Below, one piece after another: positions 31,759-43,600 of a stretch of DNA of 64,000 nt. Position 1 is the first letter of the stretch. Every line of letters begins with the position of its first letter. Origin of the DNA: Axinella damicornis (Eukaryota; Porifera; Demospongiae; Axinellida; Axinellidae); NCBI GenBank assembly GCA_963931865.1, contig OZ007509.1, positions 18,032,508-18,096,507 on the forward strand. The letters are read 5' to 3'. The notes under the pieces were generated by a model. The model ran no database searches. It was not told where the DNA came from and saw only the letters and a program-made list of their open reading frames with translations. A program made the translations under genes and the position numbers.

Positions 31759-34700
31759 CTGCAGGGAGAATGGGACATGCTCTGACTCAAGTACACTGTA
31801 CAGTTGGTTACTTTCGCGGGAGAAAACTTTCACGAATTGCTTGAAAATTAGAGTTTTGCGGAGAAACGTTTGTGGACTTGCTGTAACTAAACCCACTAAC
31901 ACTGCATCAGAATGTGACTCAGTGGTCTGAGAACTAGAACGAGGTAAGCACGCAGCGAGCGCAAGAAGATGAGCGAGGTACGGAGCTATGCGGTGAAGTC
32001 CATAGCAAACGGATAGCATTCATGCCAAACTCGGCATCTCGTTTGGCTATCTGCGCCTTCTGTTTGCAATTGGGAAAGAACTAGTCGTACGCTGTCGCCT
32101 GCTTGTGTAGGATTTGTCCCCCTGCCGTGCTGGATAGATCAGTAGTACCTGTTTCGCTCTTTTTGACAGTTGTGATTGTTGAAAGAGGTACAGCCATTTT
32201 ACCTGACCAAAAACAGAATCAGCGCATGGTAAAAGTTAACAGGACCATCATCAACTAGTACTAGCATAGAATATATGACTATACTAGTACTCGGCATGTC
32301 ACAGTGCTTTCATGGATAAAAATTTCGCAAATCGCCGCAAAAACATGAAAATGTTTTCTCCTGCAAAGAAACCCACTATACAGTATATGGCCAGAAAATT
32401 CAGCGGGGAATTTAATTTGGCAGTTCGGCAAATTATGAAAGCACCGCCAAATTAAATTCCGCCAATATTTTGTCATGACGTGCTTGTAGGAGGGGTCTCG
32501 TAGCGACGCTCGAGCCCTCGTGATCGTGCACGCACAATACTAGTACCTCTGTCTCTGATCTGCCAGAAATAGCGAGCAAGCAGCTGATACATGGCCGACG
32601 ATGGTGCTCCTTCGCATCACTGCTACTGTGTATGTGTCCTTTTTGTTACCACTCGCTCACCCGTTCCTCTCCTACACTCACATCTCAGAGGTTTTTGTAG
32701 ATGTGGTACCTCAAACACAACTCTCCACCGCAAACTTGGACTCCATTGCAGCCTACTGACAAAAGTTTCAAATGTAAAACCACCGAGCGCTCCGCGGCCA
32801 CGCGGCCGTACGGTAAGTATGACATCATTCTCGCTCTGCATCAAGCCAATCCGCCAAATTTAATTCCCGCCAAATTTTCCAGCCATACGGTATATTGCAA
32901 GAACATTAATTTTGTTGCTTCACATTGCAGTCGCATGCCCACACACAAGTACGTACAAACATAGGTTAGACAGTAGACACTGAGACCAAGGGATCTACGC
33001 AATTTAGAAACCCGAGGTCCCTGGGCTGTAGCGTCCCGAGTGCAGCGAGGGCGCTACTAAGGGCCCGAGGGTTTCTAAATCGCGTAGATCTTCAGTGTCT
33101 AGAGTATAGCAACGGTAACTTCGCTAGTGCTTCAGTTGTCAACAAAATAACCTACGAGTCGGAGTTCCTTTTCGACGAAATAACAGACTGGCTACGAGTA
33201 CGACAAGGCACTGACATACAAGGCGCTCGAGTGACTTGCACGTAGCCACATTCCCAGGCCATCGCCAAGGTTTTCGTCGCTTACAGTACGGTAAAGCGGC
33301 GAAAAGCTGGGCGCGGGACTGGGAACGAGGCTAACTTGAGCAGTCACATGGCTCCGCCCCTCAACTTGGGCTCCACCCCATCAGTGTCGTCATTGACCGC
33401 CTGTTTATATAGCTCCTCCTTTGAGCGCTCATGGTTTGATGTAGCCATTGTACTTCCAACAAAAACGTACACAGAGACTGAGTACACAGATATGTGCACT
33501 GCTGTATAATACAGTAGCTAGTTAGTTGCATGCCATGGGTTTCAAGTTGGCAGTTAACAATAATTGTGTATCCTGTGGGCTCAACAGTGAAACCCCGTAC
33601 GTTTTTGGAGGGGTTATTCCAGTTTCAGTAAGCAATATAATATTATGTTTGAGTAAAATGGTCATCCATTAGTTACCAGGTGGATTTGTAACACTATAAC
33701 TGGCAACAGACACAGAAACAAAAGATTTCTATTTCTCATTGTTGAGCTATAGCTACCTATATATAGTATAGACAAGTTTTGCTACTAGGGAAAGTGGTTA
33801 CCAAATGAAATAACTGCATGTGAATAGTGTAGCCTGTGGTCTTACCAGTAACTGATGGCTCTGTGGGTGTGTCTGTGGGTGTACCTGGCGTGGGTGAACC
33901 GAGAATGTAGAACAGTAGATATCAAATGCACCTAGCAAGCATGTAGCAGTGACACTCTGGCAGGTTAACTCTTTACTGACTACTTTACAAGTGTAAAAGT
34001 GTATGGAGATATAGGGCTATATAGCAGAACAGCAAAAAGTAAGGAATGAGTAGGGTGATGGCCTAAAACAGTTCAGTATACCGAATTTATGCTAATAAAC
34101 GGTATAAAAAAAATTCACTACCGTAGGATTGGAATCATAGAAATTTCTGGAAATGAATTTGCATCACTAGATTGGATGGACCGTTGTAATAGATAGAAAT
34201 TGTCATGCTGTGTTGTTATTCAAGGCAATGGGCATCGATCTGCCATCCCACGTACTGCATTTCGAGCGTTTGTGACTGTTGTGGCTGCACTATTCCAGGA
34301 ACTGGTCGTCTACTGCCATGCCATCATTGCCATGTGCTGCATTCCCGAGCGTTTGTGACCGTTATTCCAGGAACATGGACATCAACTGCCATGCCACGCA
34401 CTGGCATTCGGCGTTTGTGACTGTTGCGACTACACTATTCCAGGAAAGGGACACCCGCTGCCATGCCACACGCTGCATTTCGGCGGTGTGGCTATAGTAA
34501 ATGGGCATCATCAATCACGATGCCATGCGCTGAATTTTGAGAGAACTCGTTTGTGACCATGGCCAAGGGCTGACTGTTGTGCCACGCACTGCTTTTCGAC
34601 CGAATCAGACTGAAGAGTGTATTTTGTAATGTGTACTTGGAACTCGTGTTGTTTTGATAAGTACATTTCCTGGTATCGGTACATTGGAATCACAGAAAAT

Positions 34701-37700
34701 AATTAGTGTCCTGAGCTACCGCTCAATTGGATTAGTGGAAATTCCAGGAATTGAATTTCTACCGCTAGATTAGATGCACCATTTTATTGCAAAAATACAG
34801 TACAACCCCATCTTACATATCTTTCCACAACAACGCGGCTACCAGGAGTGCATGCGGTTGCCACTCGTACATGTATTATGTGGAAAGATATGTAAGATGG
34901 TGTTATATACCGAACTGTTTTACGCCATCATCCCTGCTTGTTTTCTTACATTAATTTTTGCTGTTCTGCTATATAGCCCTATAACGTGCTTGCAAACACT
35001 CCACGTTCTGCATACTTTGCACTGCATTGCACTTGCTCAAGCTCGCACAATATGTGATGCATTCTCTTAGTAATTTGTATACACAGCACAAAGTCAATTG
35101 TCATCTCCTTCTATAGCCTTAATCACAGACAAACGGTGAAACCATACTTTATAAAGCGCAAACTTTACTGGGAATAGGTATCCACATCATTCTTCACGCA
35201 TGCTGCATGCATACGTGTGACCTGACCACGTGTTTACAGGATCTAGAGTTCGAGAGTTTGGGAGTGTGGAGCTGAGAAAAGGTGCCCATTACACTCACAG
35301 TTCGACTCCATATGTAGCTGCATGCTCTAGCTCTGCAAGCCCTGAAGGCCCTGCTCGCTTGTACCCTAGCCTCTGGCTATGCGAGACTAATGTAAAGTTG
35401 TGGTATAAACAGATGCCGAGTGCGCTCACTGTTCAACTCCATATGTAGCTGCTAGAACTCCACAAGCCCTGGAGGCACCACACTCATCCACTGATATGAT
35501 CTGAGTTTCACGGTTGTAAATCAAATACAACTCAATTGTCCAGCAGGAAACCCGCTAAGCATTATCAACATTCTGAGCATGACAGTACATTTGTACGTGC
35601 ATACATGCATAAACATATCATAAGAATGGATCCACCATTCAGTGCCTCACGCTAATGCGCTTGGCAAATAAGGAGTTTAATTTCACAAGTTGGTTGATGC
35701 ATCACACTCACAGGTAAACAGGCTCTCTGGCAGCGTAGAAATGTTTCTGCCAGTCAGGTTCGCTGGAGTAGCACAAGTGGCTGGAATACTCCCAGTCTGA
35801 GGTACATTACGTAGAAAGGCAGGCAGATAGGAAAGTTCACAGTCACAGTTGAAAGGGTTGCCGAAAAGCAATCTGCAAATGGAAATAGAAAGATTATCAA
35901 ACTGTCCATGCAGGAACTAGCTAGAGACATGCAACAAAAACAACGTATAACAGCAATATGAGTACCTTCTAGCTAGCTGGTATGATCTTAGTGCCCGAAT
36001 GCAACATGCCAACATGGGCAGTGGCATCAAAGTTCAAGGTCGAGTTGGCAAACTTGACGTCAGATTTTGCAATCAGAAAGGGCTAACAGGCTAGCTTGGC
36101 TGGGAAGTTTTCAACTGAATGGAGGGCGGCTCGAAGTGGGTTCGCTTCGCTCCCTTTAGAGAAACGAGTGATGGTCGTTCATACCACAAAGCCATTTGCT
36201 ATTCACCCGATCAGGCAAGTAGAATGCACAGTATCTCATGAACAGGATGTTTATCTCAGTAAAACGTTGAGCTACCCTGCCCCTTGCTTCGTAGAATTGA
36301 AGATGTTAGCGTAGTCTCTCGAAAATACACCCACCCTCGAAAATACGCCCACCCCCCTTTTCGAGACAAGTTGTTGCAAAGGGTCATTTATTACTCGAAA
36401 GTACGCCCACCCTATTAGCTCGAACAGGAAAGCACTAGAATAGCTCCGGAAGAAGCACTGTCAAAGAGGTTGGACTAAGAAATGAAGGCTGGCTATCGCG
36501 GTACTAATTACAATGAATTTCATTATGTTGTATCACATTGCATAATCATGCAGCTGTGCATGAGTGCATGACATGAGACCGTGCACACGCTGTGCATTGC
36601 ATATTTGTGTCTTCGTGTGTGCAATCGCCTAACGTAGCACTAGCAGACTACGGATTTCTCTCGGAAGCAGCAAGTCCCGAAGATGGTCTACCGCTCCACG
36701 TCATTCAAGCACTCCTGCTGTGTCTTGTTTCCTGTTCTTGCGCAACTACAGAGCTACTCACACGAAGAGATTGTTCCTGCTCACTAAGAAACTCCGGAAG
36801 TAGTAGCTGTAGTAAAGCCTTGATAGAATGACTGTTGCAGTATGGCTCTCGTATATATTTGCATGTACGTGGGTGGGCCTACTTTCAAGTAGGGTGGGCC
36901 TACTTTCGAGTCAAGGGTGGGCCTATTATCGGGAGAGGGGTCCTTGAAAATATGCCCATCCCCCTCTTTGAGCAGCTTCTAAACTCATCACCCATGGGCG
37001 TATTTTCGAGAGACTATGTTACTTCAGCAATAAAAAATTGACGCCAAAGTTGCACACATATTATTCCACTGTTGACTGTAAACCGCAAGCGCACACCGCG
37101 CTTGCGCTATATGTACAATAGCAAACTGTAACCCGTAAGTACAAGTTGGAAGCATGCAGCTGCCAGTTTGTTTACATAAAACAAAGAGATACCATTATTA
37201 GTATAGGTAATCACATGGATTTTGGAACAGGCAAAGTAATTACCCCGTGCGCGCATGCGCGAAGCGGGGTTAAGCAATCGGTTTTGGTGTGTCCGCTGTG
37301 TAAAATTGAAATCTCGCAAAATCTCGCAATGTACAGTTGTTAAACTAGACAAAAAGATGGGAATAGGAAAAAAAGAAGCGTTTTGTGTACCTGATAGCTA
37401 CGAAGCCGATTCAATTCGTTGCATACGGCAGCTCTTTCTTATTAAACATCGGCCATTTTTACGGTCTGCAATTGCGCAACTCAAATACGGACGTAAATAC
37501 GGATGTACGCGGATTCTGGCACGTGTTCATAATACTGAAGATTGAATTGAAGAACGTCCATTATGGATCTTAGAAGGGTTAGAAAGCGTTCCCTTAAACT
37601 TAGAGAAATGCAAGAAGCTGAGGAATACGGCGAAATGCAAGAAGCTCAGGATACGGAGACAAGAAGACAGCAAGAAGCGGCGGCAAGGAGACAGCAAGAA

Positions 37701-40611
37701 GCCCAAGCTCAGGCAGCTAAGCGTCGATCTGAGTCACTCGAGGATGCGGTGGCAAGAAGACATCAAGGTGCCCAGACCATGTAGTTATAATATGTACGAG
37801 GTTGATTACAATGCATGCACATTTCTATGTACATGCTTTTTATTCTGACTATATATATGTTTAGAAGCGCTGCTCTTAGGAGAAGAGACAGCAAGAAGCC
37901 CAGGCTAAGGCAACTAAGTGCCAATCTCAGTCAGTCGAGGATGTGGAGGCAAGGAGACAGCGAGAAGCCCAGGCTCAGGCAGCTAAACGTCGATCTGAGT
38001 CACTTGAGGATGCAGAGGCAAGAAGACAGCAAGATTCCCGGGCTAAGGCAGCTAAGCGTCAATCTGAGTCACTCGAGGATTTGGAGACAAGGAGACAGCG
38101 AGAAGGCCGGGCTCAGAAAAGGTACATTCCAAGAGTTATATTGTGTACAAGGTTGTTTACTCCGAGAGGATTTATTGAGCTTATTCGTAGCAAGGACAAC
38201 AGACTTTAATGGTAAGTCCAGACGTTTCGATCCGGAGATCTTCTTCAGTGGAAACTGAACTAAACAGCACAACCAAGGGTTAAGAAGCCCCTTGGTTGTG
38301 CTGTTTAGTTCAGTAAGTGTACCCCTGGACAGTATTCAACAGTGAATACTGTCCCGCGAATTGTGCTCACCTTGGGATACGTTTGCAGGCCTTTAGTACC
38401 AAACACTACTAACAAGTACAGCCATTGCTTACGTACAGCTAACAATGACAGGAAGAGTAAAGGGGAAGAATCAGACACAGCTTCTGTAGCGATATACTCT
38501 TACAGTTGTTGAAGTTGGGTGATAGTATTCAAAAGACCCTCTGGCAGCACTGTCAACTGGTTGGAAGAGATATCCCTGGAGAATGAGAAGACAGACAAGC
38601 CTGTGACGCTGTACAGCTAACAATGAGTAAAGGGGAAGAATCAGACACAGCTTCTGTAGTGATACGCACTTACAGCAATTGAAGTTGGGTGGTAGCACTC
38701 AAAAGACTCTCTGGCAGCTCTGTCAACTGGTTGCCATCGAGATACCTGGAGAATAAGAGATCAAACAAGGCAGTGAACCTGTACACAGAGACATCATCAG
38801 GACATGCAACAGGAAGAGAGATATACCGCAGTCGCTCAATATTAGGCACTTGCATCCACAGCAACAAAATACACGCCTATAACCACTCCATAGGGTTGAA
38901 ATGGCAGGCCTTTTGTAAGAAGACTTTGTAATGACTCTCTCAGTATCGGCGGAGCCGCAGCAACATTTCAACAGTCAGAGGTTATTGGCAAATCTGATAT
39001 TCACAAATGGCAAGTGCTTTTATAACCAGTATCTCAAAGTAACAGATGATAATGATGCAGTGAGTTACAATGCCAATAATTACAGTCAATCAGGTAGCAC
39101 AAGATAAGGAGACACACTAACTGTCACTGGCTGTTCTGCTAATGACAAACACACAGAGACACAGACTTCAGCGCTTAATAAAGAGTAGCTGGGACAAGAG
39201 TCGAACCTGCACCTAACAGCGAATATGCACCTATAAGTGAGTTGCACTTAATAATGGTATACACACCAAACAAGGAATTTTGAACTGGCTGCAGTTCAAA
39301 GCAAAATTCTAGCTACCAACAATCAACCATAGGTGTACATAATTGCACCATTGCTATGATCACAGGAAGTGTCTGTATAATATATGCCAGCTGCTCTGTA
39401 TATCAGTATCATCCACTCCATGCCCAGTGTCCTGCATAGTGTTGCATATCCTCCATGTAAACGTCCTCTTGGGCATTGTTTGCAGGTGATTTTTGTCCCC
39501 CTGATATTATTCCCCGGTAAGTAATATCCTGGACAGTATTCAACAGTGAATACTGTCCCCCCTCAGTGAATTCATGCAGGTCCGGCAGACCCAGCAACTG
39601 CCGGACCAATGATTTCACAAACCATAGAACTTGATAAACATCAGGCGGCAGCATCCTCCACTGTGGATACTTAGTAGAAGTGTCTGGAGGACACATACCT
39701 GGCACTTGTTGAGTACGATGACGAACTTTGTGAACAACAGTCAACAGCAATCATAGCAGTGAAATCTTGTCGTCTTATGATCAGTAGGTGTGGGCTACCA
39801 GCACAGCTTACATTTCCTTTCCACATCAAGAGTGAGATGGTTACGGATTGCAGAGAGACCATGACATGCCAGTACAGTGCACAGCACAAAGGTACTACGA
39901 GAGCCCATCCAAGCAACTGAAATGTGACTGTGAAATATTTTTTTGCCGCTTCACGTGGGATTGGATCAGTGCTACGTGCCTCTATGCACTGCCTTCAGCA
40001 ATGGTCCTATATCATTTTGCAATTGTCCTACAAACCACAAATTGCTTCCACCTCCTCTGGAATAATTGTGCTCACCTTGGGATAGGTTTGCAGGGCTATA
40101 GTAACAAACACTACTAACTAGGAATACGCATGCGCAGTGTCTGTGCCTCGCGCGCGCACGCTCACAATCTGTAATAGTATAGTAGGCGTGGTTTCCTGTG
40201 GAAGAAAACGAAGGTGCGAAAGTCAGTTCAGCGTGCGAAGTTTAGTTGTTCGAAGTTGTGCGAAGTTGCTGATTGAGGTTGAAGATGGCTAAGCGTTGCC
40301 AGGAAGAATACGAAGACGTTAGCGAGGTTCTACACCCTTCAACACTGTCAACACTCTAGCTATATGTACGTACCATGGCCTAGACTGAACGTTTGTCTTA
40401 CTTGTCTCCGCTAAACTCTCCTTGTATACATCGCTTCTTCGTCAATCTGTCAGACTCTCTCTCCTTTGCCTTACTCTCTTCTGAGGCAGTGTCTCTTTTC
40501 CCTGTATAGATCGCTTCTTTGCATTTCGCACGCACGAACACGTGGCTATCGGGACCACAGAAACCGCAGCGATGCAACCGCCCCCTGCCCCTCGCAATTA
40601 AAGTGTGACGG

Positions 40612-40660
<49 letters not shown>

Positions 40661-43600
40661 CAGACGCGATGTGACTACGCTGCACGATTAGTTGCCTCGC
40701 GCTAAGGCGCTCGGCAACAAGTACAGCCATTGCTTACATACAGCTAATAATGACAGGAAGAGTAAAGGGGAAGAATGAGGCACAGCTTCTCTAGTGATAT
40801 ATACTTACAGCATTAGAAGTTGGGTGGTAGCATTCAAAAGACCCTCTGGCAGCTCTGTCAACTGGTTGCCATCAAGATACCTGGAGAATGAGAGATCAAA
40901 CAAGCCAGTGAACCTGTACAATGCACCTGTACACAAAGACATTATCAGAACTTGCAACAGGAAGAGAGATACTGCAGTCACGAGCTCGTTATTAGGCACA
41001 TGCGCCCACATCTCCACAGCAACAAAATATGCATCTATAAGTGAGATGTGCTTAATTTCGAATGACATGTTCAACCCTTCACCTTTGGCAAAGAAAATTC
41101 AGAACAATGCTCTTTGTTTTTTCTTTGGGCTGGGAAGAGCTGCCCCAATAGCTGCACTAATTGGGGATTCAGGTTGGCCTCCCATTCAAATGCAGCTACG
41201 GTATGACATGCTTAAATAGTGGCACCACATAGGATGCTTGCCACTTGATAGGATTCCTAAGAAGGTATTTTGCTGGAATACAATTTAGCTGATAAAGGTA
41301 AGAAGACCTGGTCCTTCCAGAGAAGAAAAACTCTAGCTAACTTCAACAGTGACCTCTTGTTTGAGAGTCGAGAACATTTCTGCGACTCACTTTGGGGAGA
41401 ACTAATTAAGAATAACGTAGTGACCTGGAGGCAGGAGGTGAACAGGGCGGATTCACAGGAATCGGCAAGTGATGGAAAGTTGGCAATCTTCAGGATGGTC
41501 AAGGGCCAACCTCGGTCAGAACCATATGTAAGAGCCAGGCTAACAGTTGAGTCTGCAGGGTGATTGCCGGCCTGCATGAGGGCAGGCTGTCAACCACTCC
41601 AAATCGAACTCGGACGCTACACCTTATCCAAGACTCCATACGAATACTGCATATGCAGATTATGTCACAAAGAAGTTGAATCTCAAGAACACTTCTTAAT
41701 TCTTAACTCGATGTCAGCCACTGGAACACCTACGTGCACTGCTATGTGATAAAGTGAGTAAACAAAATGCTGAATTTTGGGTTAGTCCTTCATTTAAGAG
41801 TCACTAAAGATGCTGACAATGCAGCTGTTTTTATATTAGTAATAACTAGTCTATCTGTGATTTCTGCTGGTCTCCCTTGGTCTCTAGTGGTCTCCCTTGG
41901 TCTCTAGTGGTCTCCCTTGGTCTCCAGTGGTCTCCAGTGGTCTCCAGCAGTCTCGCCTGGTCTGCAGGGATCTCTGATGGTCTCCAGCAGTCTCTGCAGG
42001 TCTCTGTTGGTCTCCAGTGGTCTCCCTTGGTCTCCAGTGGTCTCCCTTGGTCTCTAGTGGTCTCCCATGGTCTCCAGTGGTCTCGCCTGGTCTCCAGGGG
42101 TCTCTGCTGGTTTCCAGCAGGCTCTGCTGGTCTCCACCAGTCTCCAACAGTCTCTACTGGTCTCCATGTAGTCTCTGCTGGTCTCCAGAGGTCTCCAATG
42201 GTCTCCAATGATACGTCTCTGCTGGTCTCCAGCAGTCTCTGCAGGTCTCTGATGGTCTCTGTTGGTCTTCAGTGGTCTCCCTTGGTCTCCAGTGGTCTCG
42301 CCTGGTCTCCAGGGGTCTCTGATAGTCTCCAGCAGTCTCTGATGGTCTCTAGCAGTCTCCAGCAGTCCCCAGCAGTCTCCAACAGTCTCCAACAGTCTCC
42401 AACAGTCTCTGCTGGTCTCTGCCCATCTCCAGCAGTATCTGCAGTCTCTGCAGTAGTCTCTGCTGGTCTCTGCTGGTCTCCATTAGTCTCTGAGGTCTCC
42501 TTCAGTCTCCGCTGGTCTCCATGTAGTCCCTGCTGGTCTCTGCTGGTCTCCAGCAGTCTCTGCTGGTCTCTGATGGTATCCAGTAGTCTCTGCTGGTCTC
42601 TGATGGTATCCAGTAGTCTCTGCAGAGACTGCTGGAGACCAGCAGACACCAGCAGAGACTACTGGAGACAGCAGAGACCAGCAGAGACTGTTGGAGACTG
42701 CTGGAGACCATCAGAGACTGCTGGAGACCATCAGAGACCTGCAGAGACTGTTGGAGACCAGCAGACACCAGCAGATACCCCTGGAGACCAGACGAGACCG
42801 CTGGAGACCACTAGAGACCAAGGGAGACCACTGGAGACCAAGGGAGACCACTGAAGACGTACCAAGGGAGACCACTAGAGACCAAGGGAGACCAGCAAAA
42901 ACACTGATAGACTATACAGTTATTACTAATATAAAAACAGCTGCATTGTCAGCATCTTTCGTGACTCTTAAATGAAGGACTAACCGAATTTTGCAACTAC
43001 TCAGATCACAGAAAATGTTTATGCCTACTCCAACCCAGATTTTTTCTACTTATAAATTAATCTATCAAAATTATGTGTACACTTTGTACCAATCTTATCT
43101 ATAACAAGTAATAAAAAACATTTGAAAATGTAACAGGATGTAGGGATACCAGAACGGCAAAAAGTAAGGAAACAAGGCAGGGATGATCGCACAAAACAGT
43201 GAAGTATACAACCCCCCTACAGAGATCTTTTTACATATACGTGTATAATGAAAAAAGATATGTAGGGGGATTGTATACTTCACTGTTTTGTGCGATCATC
43301 CCTACCTTGTTTCCTTACTTTTTGCCGTTCTGGTATCCCTACATCCTGTTACATTTTCAAATGTTTTTTATTACTTGTTTAAGTCATTTTTTTCAGCAGC
43401 AGCGCATGCAATTTGCCATCACAGAGCAGAAGTCGGTGTCCTCACAAGTAGTAGGAGCTCTTGCTTTGGTATATGGACAATATTGACTCCGGTATTCACA
43501 CTGCCAGCATTGGCTAAAGAATCAGACCCAAGTCAACCCTTTTCTGGATGGATACCGTAGGCAGTATCCCTGTCTGAAGACCATAATATTAGCTATACCA

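Noticed and set aside
31693..32019. Minus frame with a signal-peptide-like start (LAHLLALAACLPRSSSQ)
   Set aside because: It overlaps the acceptor side of the TM exon in another frame and lies within TTTCGC-rich repeat sequence.
32591..32863. Frame starting MADDGAPS
   Set aside because: No domain, no consistent splice partners, and the same region lies among hairpin repeats.
41877..42854. Plus-strand open frame of 325 codons
   Set aside because: It is the 12-bp satellite read through; the unit is a multiple of three without stops. Low-complexity WSLVVSLGLQ-type repeats only.
41860..42895. CRISPR-like regular array
   Set aside because: No unique spacers; units are contiguous and the host is eukaryotic.
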